From: Symsagittifera roscoffensis
Taxonomy: Eukaryota; Xenacoelomorpha; Acoela; Convolutidae
DNA: 64,000 bases
Assembly: GCF_963678635.1 (NCBI RefSeq)
Contig: NC_087065.1
Span: 34,101,679-34,165,678 of the forward strand
Reading direction: 5' to 3'
Shown: positions 22,501 to 33,330 of the stretch, one piece after another
Numbering within the stretch: position 1 is the stretch's first letter
Layout of the letters: every line of letters starts with the position of its first letter
The notes under the pieces: model-generated
What the model was told of the DNA's origin: nothing
The model's input: the letters and a program-made list of their open reading frames with translations, nothing else
Database searches by the model: none
Program-made: the position numbers and the translations under genes

Positions 22501-24316
22501 AGTTCATTAGGAGTTTCTTCGTTCACTTCGGGGTAATGACGTTCTGAAAAACCCACAGATAATCTCCTCTTTGAGTCTGCGCAAGAGACCTCTGCTGTGC
22601 AACTGATCATTGATGCCGGCAAAAACGATCGTTATCGGATTCAATTCTGTTTGCCGTTGAACCCCAAGTTCCATTGATATGGATTGCATCCAATCCAGGT
22701 CGGTTCCCGCCAACCTCATCACATCGTGCCAGAACAAAACCTTGGAGTGGAGGTGTTCACAAAGTCCGAACTTGCAATCACTAGTATCTTGGCTTTTCTC
22801 ATCTCAGTTTTGTCGTAGGCAGCGAAGCTGGTCTCTTCAGTAGTGAATTTCAATTCACCATATCTTTCTACATCATTTTATTGCGCGACTTCCCGATATC
22901 TCCTCTCTAGTTTGCTCGCTGCGATTCTTCCTTACCTCTAGTAATGGTCTGGCATTCACAGGACCCATGGTGTTGTTTTAGGGCCATCCTTCAAGGTCAA
23001 CCAACCGTAGTGCTGTCGTAGACCTTAAGTTGATTTCTACCGCTATCAACCTGACCACTCCCACGATCGTGTACAGTCCATAATATCGTTTAGTTCAGCA
23101 TTTGCACTGCATCAGCAGCAAATCTTAGTGTTTGGAGGTTCAACTTCATCAAATCCCACTTGTAAATGTGCCAAGGGGTCTTGACCACATCAAGGAAGTG
23201 GTATTGGTTTTGACCACATCAGGAAATTTCTATCTGGACGTGGCTCTTCCCTGCTCGCATTCTTTCCCGGAGGCGCCTGAGATCGCGTTCGTCTGATTGA
23301 CTGGTCCCAATCTTCATCGGAGATGAATGCTCCGTTTTGCTGGTGCCTCTCCCAGTCGATCCAATACGTCTGACCTCTGCTCCAGATCGCTCGAGCTCTG
23401 CACTACCTGTGATACGGCTGGGACTGATCCCAAGCGTGTCTCCAGATTAGGTGCCGCAAAAGTTGACATTGCCTCCATTCTTAGAGCTCCAGTGTAGCAG
23501 AGTTCAACCTCTATTTCGTCTAATCGTTCCTAGAAAGCACAGTGCATCCACGTTTGTTCTTCTATACTGTCGGAGTGTATTCCATCAGTATTGAATCTGG
23601 CATGATCCAGAGCTCTCAACTCGTGCTCCAAGTTCATTAGAAACATTCTACCGGTATTGCGACTTGCCAGATTACGCACTTATTTGTTCCACTTCACGTC
23701 TTTTTCATTGTGTCTTCTCGCTGCAGCTGACCACACCGCAGGAAGCAAGCAAACTAGCATTGCTTTCCATTCACCTTCTGCTGTGTCTATCAAAATCATC
23801 AGGTCTATTATTCTGCTCGGATCCATCAACCTAACCATTTGATATAAATGGGCTACTGTGGCACCTCGAAATGCCATCACCGTAGTGATCCATGAGGTTC
23901 GCAAGTTCTGCAATACACTCACGGGACTATCGCCCAATATCATATGTGACGTTCCAAGGGGTGGTTGCTGCATATTCACCGCTGGACTCCAAGTTGATCT
24001 ATTGAAACATAATCGCATGTCCGTGGCCGGGACTCCCGTGAAGCAGTTTTTGATCGGATTATTCTTCTTCACGTCAAATAAAACTTTCTTCATCGGCATC
24101 TCACTGATCCTCCCAGTTGAGGTTTTCCCGGCTCCGTTGTCGTAGCAGCTCTAGCTCCTCTTTTCCTTATCACTTCTGAAGATCGCACTACCCTGCCGGT
24201 ATCATCAGTTGCTCCTTAGGGTGCAGTTGTTCCCTAGGTGTAGCTTGGGTCCGGGATTGTCACTCTATTGGATCCTGTGGGGACTTGCACTTGCAGTGTT
24301 TGACTCCAGAAGTCCC
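22501..24316 (-). pseudogene. Truncated ORF2 fragment (SGNH-1 to start of SGNH-2), copy 2
   Basis: In element sense this begins at 24316 inside the coiled-coil part of ORF2 and contains the first SGNH domain (23560-24099: LILGDSPV, then DGIH near 23570), a shortened linker, an RFAADA-containing block near 23100, and FAGINDQLHSRGLLRRLKEE at 22507-22737. It then breaks off at the junction to post-integrase sequence. In this copy GTNN is missing from the first SGNH domain, because a short deletion joins LMILI directly to DTAEGEW. Confidence 0.65.
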
Positions 24317-24807
24317 CACCACCGTTTCTGTTTCGTGTTTGTCCAAAAAGTTGAATTCCAGGCTCGACACAACATCTACTGAGGCTTTTTCGTCATCATT
24401 TCCTGCTCGGTAAAGATCCTACTCCATTGGTTGTTCCGGGTGAGGGTCTTCTTGTTCTTTGTCATCTCGATTTTTACTCATCTCAGCTTCCCGGTTATTG
24501 TCAACTCTGGCCTCACATTCATGATTAACAGTGCAGCTTCCTGTAAATCAGCTTTCCCTCTCATCATACTTGGCGCCAGGTCCGAATTGGCTTATTCTCC
24601 CTCGATTCTTTCAGGTTTCGGAGTGGTTGCATTGCTCATTTTTCCCCTCGTCGACTCATCCACGTATGAAAATGTTGGTTTTAAACGCTTTCAGCCTGGG
24701 AGTGTTGCACTACGGATTCTGCTCCGAGCAACAGCCTCTGGATTAGGGGAAACCCTGGTGTTTCTTCTGGTAGCCTCCTGTAATCGCCAAATCTTCCGTT
24801 TCTTTCC

Positions 24808-25266
24808 TCATTTTCTGGTACGGTGATACGGGCATAACAGTCGAGGAATTCGTGTTATCTCGCTGTTCGTTCTATCGTAAGTTTGCAAAATCCAGAGCTT
24901 TGGGAACACTTCATGATGCCCTCCGTCCTCTTTGCTCATTCGATCGCGGAATTTATTATTCAAATTCACCGCCGTCATGTTGGGTTCTGCTACTTTCGCA
25001 AACAGCGAATCTTCGGTCATCGCTTCACGCATTACTTTCTGTCCGCACCAAATGAGTTTAATCCCGTCCACTACTGAAACGAGATTTAGGTGCAACACTG
25101 ACCTCCTGTAAGCTTCAATTTTGGCGTCAGGGAACGCGAACGTCATGGCAGCACCGTATAACACCGCCACAATTTCGCTGACGCCCCTGATCAATGCTAA
25201 GGGATCTATCCTCATAGCTAGGCATAAATCAGCTAGTAGGGGCATGCATCTTACATAAAGTCGCAC
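24808..25266 (-). pseudogene. Conserved C-terminal block of ORF2 (copy 2)
   Basis: A 152-codon block with LYVRCMPLLADLCLAMRIDP, AVLYGAAMTFAFPDAK and FPKLWILQTYDRTNSEITRI. It is nearly identical to 17342-17800. Just upstream (25279-25560) an open stretch ends QQNRFGTGEDNTL, and a stop and a short gap separate the two. The block is probably one continuous region in an intact ORF2. Its function is not recognised. Confidence 0.55.
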
Positions 25267-26050
25267 GTCCTCTTCTTTTTATAATGTGTTGTCTTCTCCG
25301 GTGCCGAAGCGATTCTGTTGAAAAAGGTACCGGATCAGAGTGTGTCTTAATTCCCGAATTTTATTCCAAGAGGCTGTAGACCTTTTTATATCAAACTTTT
25401 TTCCTTCTCCCTCATTTGTTCGGGTTAAGCTAATCAACTCTCCTAGCTTTCCATGTGTTATGGCAATCAGTGTCATGAGTCCGTCCAGGCCGGGATTCTG
25501 CACTCCTTTGGTCAGCAGCACGGCTGGTCCCTTACTGAAATTGTCTGATCCAAACGTCACAAACAGTGTCAGGATGACTACGATAGTTAGTTCCGTTTAG
25601 GAATACCCGTATTAGATAGAGAGAGAATTCAGGGTAAGTTTTCGCCACGATGGACGCGATCCATTCTGCTTCCAACCATTCCAATATCTGTCCCCTCAAA
25701 ACTTTCTGCTCCTCGCACCTTCCCTGTCTAGAATGCCTCGAGTGTCGTCTGGCACATCCTGCTGACTTCTCTCCTTCGCTTTCCGCCAGGTTCAATTCTC
25801 TTACTAGGTGAGCGTTGATCTTCGCCATCAACGGTGGAGCCCGCTCGAAAGCGTCCATGCCCAATGCTGCTACTCGAGGAGTCAAGTGCAGCCAGTTGTT
25901 TGCTTTCGGTTTTGTTAGCAAAACCATAGTTTCCAGGTGAGCTTTTGTTTCTTTGGCGTTCTGCCTCGTATCCTCTTTTTCGTCGACCTCAATTCCTCTG
26001 AATCATAAATCATTTGACATCTCCACTATCACTTGATAATCGTCATCGAT

Positions 26051-26735
26051 TCATGGTTTCAACTTGAGCTTCCTGTCAAAATCCGGGAATTCCAATGCCA
26101 GCAATTCGTCTAACACAAGCATCTGTAGCGAAAAGTCTTTCAATCCTCTCATGGCGTTTGAGATATCTGACCATACTGCAGGCAATTCTGGCCAAAGTGA
26201 TTGCAGATTCCTCGCCTCCACTTCACAATTTGGGGCAGGTATGATCACATCATATTTCCCTTCTGAGAGTAGTGCAATCATTGCTGACACAATTTTCAAT
26301 CCGTCCGGGAGGTGTGCATATCCGGGGATAACGCAAACACTGGCTTCGGAGTTACCTTTGGAACCTGCCTTCTTTCAACAGGTCCATGATCTCACCCATA
26401 GACTCCGGGACTTCTTTGATTGCTGGCCATACAGCAGATTCTACCGTTACTGGCTCTCTGAGTCTGCTCAAGAGACCTCTGTTGTGCAAGTGATCATTGA
26501 TGCCGGCAAAAACGATCGTTATTGGATTCAATTCTGTTTGCCGTTGAACCCCAAATTCCATTGACATGGATTGCATCCAATCCAGGTCGGTTCCCGCCAA
26601 CATTATCACATCGGGCCAGAACAAAAGCTTGGAGGTGTTCACAAAGTCTGAGCTTGCAATTACTAGTATCTTTGCTTTTCTCATCTCAGTTTTGTCGTAG
26701 GCAGCGTAACTGGTCTCTTCAATTGTGAATTGCAA
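26051..26735 (-). pseudogene. Second SGNH-like (or Rossmann-like) domain of ORF2
   Basis: The segment reads KILVIASSDFVN, then DVIMLAGTDLDWMQ, then ITIVFAGINDHLHNRGLL, and after a frameshift near 26350 a block resembling PGYAHLPDGLKIV, followed by KYDVIIPAPNCEVE. The alternation of hydrophobic strands and helices and the GIND motif (the GxND of SGNH block III) suggest a second SGNH fold. The block I GDS is replaced by ASSD, and no clear DxxH was seen. It may be a catalytically inactive SGNH domain, or an unrelated Rossmann-like fold. Partial copies with FAGINDQLHS lie at 22507-22737 and 30699-30917. Confidence 0.45.
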
Positions 26736-27247
26736 TTCACCATATTTTTCTACATCATCTTTTTGCGCGACTTGCTACGGATAAACTCTCTCCTTCACAT
26801 GAGCTGGAGGCGATCGCGCCTGTTTAAAAATCTTGACATGTTTCCAGTGGGTGCTCTTTTTGTCAAGAATCTTTCCAATATCTCCTCTCTAGTTTGCTCG
26901 CTGTGATTACTTTTTACATCTAGTATTGGTCTGGCATTCACAGGACCCATTGTGGTGTATTAGGGCCGTCTCTCAAGGTCAGCCAACCGTAGTTCTGTCG
27001 TAGACCTTAAGTTGATTTCTACCGCTATCGACCAGTCCACTCCTACGATCGTGTTTAGTCCGTTCACTGACAATATTGCGCCGTTCAACATTTTCATTGC
27101 ATCAGCAGCAAATCTTATTGTTTGATGGTTTAACTTCATCAAATCCTGCTAAAATGTGCCAAGAGGTCTTGATCACATCAGGGAAGTGGTATTGGTATTG
27201 ACCACATCAGGAAACTTCTATCTGGACGTCGCTCTTCCCTGCTCTCA

Positions 27248-27270
27248 GTCGTCGTCGTCGTCGTCGTCGT
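27248..27270. repeat. (GTC)n microsatellite, copy 2
   Basis: Seven GTC units plus GT, same position in ORF2 as 18938-18960. It supports the duplication of the surrounding ~8-kb unit. Confidence 0.9.
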
Positions 27271-27558
27271 ATCGTATCTGGAGGCACCTGAGATCACGTT
27301 TGCCTGCTTGACTGGTCACAATCTTCATCGGGGTTGAATGCTCCGTTTCGCTGATGCCTCTCCCAGTCGATACAATACGTCTGACCTCTGCTCCAGATCG
27401 CTCGAGCTCTGCACTACCTGTGGTACGGCTGGGACTGATCCCAAGCGTGTCTCCAGATTAGGTGTCGCAAAAGTTGACATTGCCGGCATGTTAGTCGCTT
27501 CCTCCATTCTTAGCGCTCCAGTGTAGCATAGTTCAACCTCTAATTCGTCCACTCGTTC

Positions 27559-28157
27559 CTAGAAGGCACAGTTCATCCAGGTTTGTTCTTCTATACTGTC
27601 GGAGTGTATTCCATCCGTATTGAATCTGACATGATCCAGAGCTCTCAACTCGTGCTCCAAGTTCATTAGAATCATTCTACCATTATTGCGACTTGCCAGA
27701 TTACGCACTATTTTGTTCCACTTCACGTCTTTTTCATTGTGTCTTCTCGCTGCAGCTGACCACACCGCAGGAAGCAAGCAAAGTAGCATTGCTATCCATT
27801 CACCTTCTGCTGTGTCTGAGCTTTTCTGGAGACGTTGTTGGTGCCTATCAAAATCATCAGGTCTATTATTCTGCTCGGAACCATCAACCTAACCATTTGA
27901 TATAAATGGGCTACTGTGGCACCTCGAAATGCCATCACCGTAGTGATCCATGAAGTTCTCAAGTTCTGCAATACACTCACGGGACTATCGCCCAATATCA
28001 AATGTGACGTTCCAAGGGGTGGTTGCTGCATATTCACCGCTGGACTCCAAGTTGATCTATTGAAACATGCTCGCATGTCCGCGTCCGGGACTCTCGTGAA
28101 GCTGTTTTTGATCTGATTATTCTTCTGTACGTCAAATAAAACTTTCTTCATCAGCAT
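27559..28157 (-). pseudogene. SGNH hydrolase domain of ORF2, copy 3 (best preserved)
   Basis: All four SGNH blocks are visible: LILGDSPV (catalytic Ser codon 27984-27986), Gly in FRGATV, LIGTNN, and in the next frame FNTDGIHSD, which supplies Asp and His. The part between blocks III and V contains AARRHNEKDVKWNKIVRNLA and MILMNLEHELRALDH, as expected for the helices before the last strand. One frameshift near 27790 separates block III from block V. The motif set is stronger than in the other three copies. The enzyme would hydrolyse esters. In an RNA-virus-like setting such folds act as receptor-destroying esterases, but no such role can be shown here. Confidence 0.7.
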
Positions 28158-29024
28158 CTCACTGATCGTCCTAGTTGAGGTTTTCCTGGCTCCGTTGTCG
28201 TAGCAGCTCTAGTTCCTCTTTTCCTTGTCACTTCTGAGGATCGCTTTACACTGCCGATATCATCAGTTGTTCCATAGAGTGCAGTCACCCCGGAACCTGT
28301 CACATTCCTGTTGGCCACGAGTCGACCAGCGACTTCCACCAGCTGTCTCAACGTTTTCTTCACGACTGGATTGCTGAAGGTGTAGCTTGGGTCCGGAATT
28401 GTCACTCTATCGGATCCTGTTGGGACTTGCACTTGCAGTGTTTGATTCAGCTCGCGAGGCTTCAGAAGCTCCATCGGCGATCGCCCGCGGGAACTGTTTA
28501 CTGCAGGTAACGGTTGTTCCGTTTTTGCTTTTCCCAATCGTTCAGATCGCTCCTCATACTCCTGTCTCATGCGTTCTATCTCATCTCCTTGCTTCTTGTT
28601 GCAACATCTCTTCAGGCTGGTACGTCCTCGTGGTATCCACGCCGGGTTCGGGCGTCTAGTCGCTTCCAGAGAGCGCTTCATATCTCCATCTCGTAACCCG
28701 CTCGGGCGAGTTATTAGACTTGGGCGGTCCAATACTCCTTGCTCGCCCCGAGCTGCCATCAGCAAGACTTCTGTGGGGGCGGTGCCTACGGTTGTCATAC
28801 CCTAGAAAATTTGTCAGAGTGGCCGTCAACTTGACCAACTCTGGGTCATCCTGGGCGTAGTCTCTTTCCAGTAGCTTACGATAGAGCTCGTCTATGACTG
28901 GCCCCACGTAGAACACAGCTAAACCCATCAGTTCGTCAAGATTGTCTATTTTGGTTCGTTTCGAGTGTACGTTTTCAATTAATTGATTCGCAACAGATTG
29001 AAATTCAGAGACTAAATTGATCAA

Positions 29025-29806
29025 TCAGGATCTAGAAATAAACCACGTCTGTCAATATTGCTCCAGATTTATATTAACTTGTGTATAACAACAGTCACAT
29101 AAAAAGATCGTGATCTTAAGATATTTAAAGTTCAATTCAATCTAAGGTCATTCTAAGAGTGGACAATCTACACTTTGAACTCATTACTAGAACTATTGCT
29201 GTCTGAGCATTCGTGGTCACTAACCCTTTCAAGCCCTAGTTTTTAATAAATTAATAACATAACACATCCTACACTCGACCTATACTTTTTCATGTGGATA
29301 CACTTTTATGTTGGTATCCGAAAAGATTACATGTATCAGCGCGTATAGCTCCCGAGGATGCAGTCGTCCTCTGTTGCGATCATACACTGGAAGCGATTGT
29401 TCTTTCACTCCCTTCTCCGAAGAAGTCTCTTAGTCTTGTCAGGGACAAACTCAAATAATCAGGGTCCACGTGCTGCTCTTCCGTCGCCCTCGTCACCAAG
29501 GAGCGTAATTACTCTTCTGGTATCTGCGATGCCGCCGTTGGCAAAGCTGCTACACCCGCTATTCCTGTTCTTAATTTCCATAAAAACTTTATGTTCTTGT
29601 GTTCTCTCCTAAAGTCAGCTGCTAGTGCTGTTCTAAAACTCATATCCGCGGTGATAGCTATCGCACACGTCCTATCCCAAAGTACAAAATCGATATCTGT
29701 TAGTATTATGCTAACTGAGTATTCACTCGGTAAGTTAAAATTTGATTCTACTACTCTCCCTATGTCTCGTTTTTTAGGACCTCCATCTGTTTCTGCCTCT
29801 TAATCA
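29025..29806 (-). pseudogene. Macrodomain-like module and following gap, copy 2
   Basis: The coding part is about 29280-29806, matching 21130-21650 almost base for base. A non-coding gap (29025-29280) precedes ORF2 in element sense. The PVYD and GRLHPREL blocks near 29340-29390 are intact, while frameshifts occur upstream. The presence of this module in three independent positions, always right after integrase-tail sequence, shows it is a regular part of the G2 family and not a chance neighbour. Confidence 0.5.
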
Positions 29807-30690
29807 CAGGTTTCTCTTGCAATTTTTTTTATTTTGCAAGAGAAACGGACAAAAACATCCATCGACGTCCCCGTCGATCACATAGCGCATATTAAATTGA
29901 GGTTGGACGCAGGAATGAACAATGTCCCTTCCCTGGCTGCCCAGGAAGGATTATCTTTGTCATTCTTTATGTATTTCACGCCCTCGCGGTCTATGTCCTG
30001 AGTCGTGACACTGGTTTTCTTAGGATCTGATGTCAGTTTGTTCAACCACTCCAAAAAACGCAGGTTGTTCAATTCTTGTTTGTGAGACTGCTGCTGTTCG
30101 TCCTCAAATTCCACTTCGGGCTTAAACCGATCGTCAATCCATTCTTTATCTTGACCACCGCCAATGTCTACTTTCTGTGACGCCATTATCCAATCTTGAC
30201 CCACTAGATATTCTGCTATCCTTGTCATGTCTGACCTGCCCACTACGAAGTCGTCTCTGTAAGTTTTATATTTCCTTGCGGGTCTTGCCCTGTCACCATA
30301 TCATTTCTGCATCGAAAAGGAGAGATCCGATTCCGTGCTCCTGGTTGCCTCTATCTGCCCGGGGTTTTCCCAGTCTTCTTCTGCATCGAATAAGGTTTAT
30401 TTATGCGCCTCATTTATCATGTTTGGATCCAGGTCCAACGGCGGGCTTCTACTTCCAGTGTCTCATTCCCATCGTTTTTTCCTCTGGTGTCTTTCTCATT
30501 GACTTCACAAGCAGGGTCCAGCATCAAGAAATCACCCTCCTCCATGTCTTCAGAAAAACGCCTGTCTTCTGTGGATGGGTTATTGGGCTTAATTTTTTCA
30601 GAGTGCGCAGCTCTGTCATTACTGAGTCTGCAAAAAGCTCCACTTCTGATGCAATTCCGTTATCATGAACTGTCCCCTCCAGTTAACTAG
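29807..30690 (-). pseudogene. Post-integrase C-terminal part of Pol, copy 2
   Basis: The frame 29878-30243 has EFEDEQQQSHKQELNNL and DNPSWAAREGTLFIP, equivalent to 21722-22087. The acidic tail follows at 30250-30680. It joins ORF2 sequence (SGNH-2) at about 30690 by the same junction as at about 22500, so this chimera existed before the ~8-kb tandem duplication. Confidence 0.6.
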
Positions 30691-32572
30691 GAGTTTCTTC
30701 AATCCTTTCGGGGTGATAAAGTTCTGAAAAACCCACACATAGCCTCCTCTTTGAGTCTGCGCAAGAGACCTGTGCTGTGCAACTGATCATTGATGCCGGC
30801 AAAAACGATCGTTATCGGATTCAATTCTGTTTGCCGTTGAACCCCAAGTTCCATTGATATGGATTGCATCCAATCCAGGTCGGTTCCCGCCAACCTCATC
30901 ACATCGTGCCAGAACAAAACCTTGGAGTGGAGGTGTTCACAAAGTCCGAACTTGCAATCACTAGTATCTTGGCTTTTCTCATCTCAGTTTTGTCGTAGGC
31001 AGCGTAGCTGGTCTCTTCAGTTGTGAATTTCAATTCACCATATCTTTCTACATCATCTTATTGCGCGACTTGCTACGGATAAGCTCTCTCCTTTACATGA
31101 GTTGGAGGCGATAGCACCTGTTTAAACATCTTAGACATGTTTCCAGTGGGTACTCTTTTTGTCAAGAATCTTCCCGGTATCTCCTCTCTAGTTTGCTCGC
31201 TGCGATTCTTCCTTACCTCTAGTAATGGTCTGGCATTCACAGGACCCATGGTGTTGTTTGACGGCAGTCCCTCAAGGTCCACCAACCGTAGTGCTGTCGT
31301 AGACCTTAAGTTGATTTCTACCGCTCTCAACCTGCCCACTCCTACGATCGTGTACAGTCCATTCACTGACAATATCGCGCCGTTCAGCATTCTCATTGCA
31401 TCTGCAGCAAATCTAAGTGTTCGGAGGTTTAACTTCATCAAAACCTGCTAAAATGTGCCAAGGGGTCTTGATAACATCAGGGAAGTGGTATTGGTATTGA
31501 CCACATCAGGAAACTTCTGTCTGGACGTCGCTCTTCCCTGCTCGCATTCTTCCCTGGAGGCGCCTGAGATCGCGTTCGTCTGATTGACTGGTCCCAATCT
31601 TCATCGGAGATGAATGCTCCGTTTTGCTGGTGCCTCTCCCAGTCGATCCAATACGTCTGACCTCTGCTCCAGATCGCTCGAGCTCTGCACTACCTGTGAT
31701 ACGGCTGGGACTGATCCCAAGCGTGTCTCCAGATTAGGTGTCGCAAAAGTTGACATTGCCGGCATGTTAGTCGCTTCCTCCATTCCTAGCGCTCCAGTGT
31801 AGCATAGTTCAACCTCTAATTCGTCTAATCGTTCCTAGAAGGCACGGTTCATCCAGGCTTGATCTTCTATACTGTCGAAAAGTATTCCATCAGTGTTGAA
31901 TCTGACATGATCCAGAGCTCTCAACTCGTGCTCCAATTTCATTAGAATCATTCTTCTAGTATTGCGACTTGCCAGATTACGCACTATATTTTTCCACTTC
32001 ACGACTTTTTCATTCTGTCTTCTCGCTGCAGCTGACCACACCGCAGTAAGCAAGCACACTAGCATTGCTTCTTATTCATCATCTGCTGAGTCTGAGCTTC
32101 TGGAGACGTTGTTGGTGCCTATCAAAATCATCAGGTCTACTAGTCTGCCCGGATCCATCAACCTAACCATTTGATATACATGGGCTACTGTGGCACCTTC
32201 AAGTGCCATCACCGTAGTGACCCATGAGGTTCTCAAGTTCTGCCATATTCTCACGGGACTATCGCCCAATATCAAATGTGACGTTTCAAGGGGTATTTGC
32301 TGCATTTTCATCGCTGGACTCCAAGCCGATCTATTGAAACATGCTCGCATGTCCGCGTCCGGGACTCTCGTGAAGCTGTTTTTGATCTGATTATTCTTCT
32401 GTACGTCAAATAAAACTTTCTTCATCAGCATCTCACTGATCGTCCTAGTTGAGGTTTTCCTGGCTCCGTTGTCGTAGCAGCTCTAGTTCCTCTTTTCCTT
32501 ATCACGTCTGAGGATCGTTCTACCCTGCCGATATCATCAGTTGTTCCATAGGGTGCAGTCACCCCGGAATCT
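30691..32572 (-). pseudogene. Truncated ORF2 fragment, copy 4
   Basis: In element sense: an ORF2 segment starting at about 32572 (VTAPYGTTDD), SGNH-1 (31835-32431), proline-rich linker (31601-31783), RFAADAMRMLNG block with a long tail (31073-31441), and FAGINDQLHSTGLL (30699-30917). It is fused on its upstream side directly to a protease fragment, so RT, RNase H and integrase were deleted here. In the SGNH domain GDS and GTNN are intact, but the last block reads DGIL near 31875-31885, so the catalytic His is lost. Confidence 0.65.
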
Positions 32573-33330
32573 GTGTTCCGTAGTCCCATATGGAGGACTG
32601 TTATTGGAGTTCTCTCACCCACATAGATCGTTCCGCGGTTAGCGGCTGCCAACCTTAAGTTAATGGGTGTAAGTTCCTCCCGGGTGAAACCCATCCTTTC
32701 TCATGTCTCAATCGGCATTACAATGACCACAACTCCTGCGTGTAGGAGTCCTTTTACTCCTATCTTCTTTCCATCGGTGTCTAGCAGATGTGCAGTCACA
32801 TCTGCTTCGTGCCCAATGTGTACCGCATCTTGTTCTATCACGGGGTCATGACCAATTCTATGGACCTCTTGGGTCAAGTTCGGTCATGACGTAGGTCTTT
32901 GTATAATTACTAATCCCAACCACGTTGAGCATCACTTGATATGGTCCTGAGACTTTCAAATAAGGCCCGTGGAATTTCATTGTTCGAGTGCCACCCGTCG
33001 TTAAACAGGCTCGTACGGCCCTCGATTCAGTGCAATATCTGCTTGTCTCAGATAATCCGCTGAAAAATCTAGGAGTACATGGTGAAAACTGAAGGTTTAC
33101 TCAGACTCATGACCAACCGATGCCCCGTCACCGAGATAAACGACTGTATCTTGCTGTCTGGAACCATCACGAATGTCTGTCCTGAGATCACATTTAAAAT
33201 CATGCCCAAGCTGCTTGGTGCCTTCGTTTCTTCCCCCACCATAGAGCCTTCAAAGACGTTTAGTTGATCTTCAGTTCTCTCGTTCTCCAATTCGAGCTTG
33301 ACTTTTTGTTCAATTTCCTTAGTTGCCAAC
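32573..33330 (-). pseudogene. Protease fragment of minus-strand G2 (active site lost)
   Basis: The sequence aligns with 52300-53030 of the + copy. At 32734-32742 the codons for the catalytic triad read His-Ala-Gly instead of Asp-Thr-Gly, so this protease copy is dead. A following block MGFTREELTPINLRLAAANR (32640-32694) matches the retropepsin flap region. The frame 33069-33329 belongs to the Gag-protease spacer. The module is cut off at 32573, where it joins ORF2. Confidence 0.65.

Larger units (their letters stand above)
24317..29024 (-). pseudogene. G2 ORF2, most complete copy (tandem unit 2)
   Basis: This is the fullest ORF2 in the window, about 4.7 kb. In element sense: start MINLVSEFQSVANQLIENVH (29024), YVGP block, arginine-rich and coiled-coil segment (28151-28798), SGNH-1 (27559-28157), proline-rich linker (27325-27552), RFAADAMKMLNGAILSVNG block (26960-27142), second SGNH-like domain (26051-26735), and C-terminal blocks at 25532-25927, 25279-25560 and 24808-25266. 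The first Met is chosen because a similar start context is shared with copy 1 and no upstream frame is open. Around ten stops and frameshifts interrupt it. It ends at 24317, where sequence equivalent to 16850 meets sequence equivalent to 20060, the tandem breakpoint. Confidence 0.7.

Noticed and set aside
22507-31441. A host multigene cluster of esterases
   Set aside because: The copies are fused to integrase tail, macrodomain, gag and LTR sequence in the same orientation and share retroelement junctions, so they are element cargo and not host genes.
13542-32572. An envelope protein encoded by ORF2 or ORF3
   Set aside because: No signal peptide, transmembrane segment, furin-like site or heptad-rich fusion subunit could be seen in any copy.
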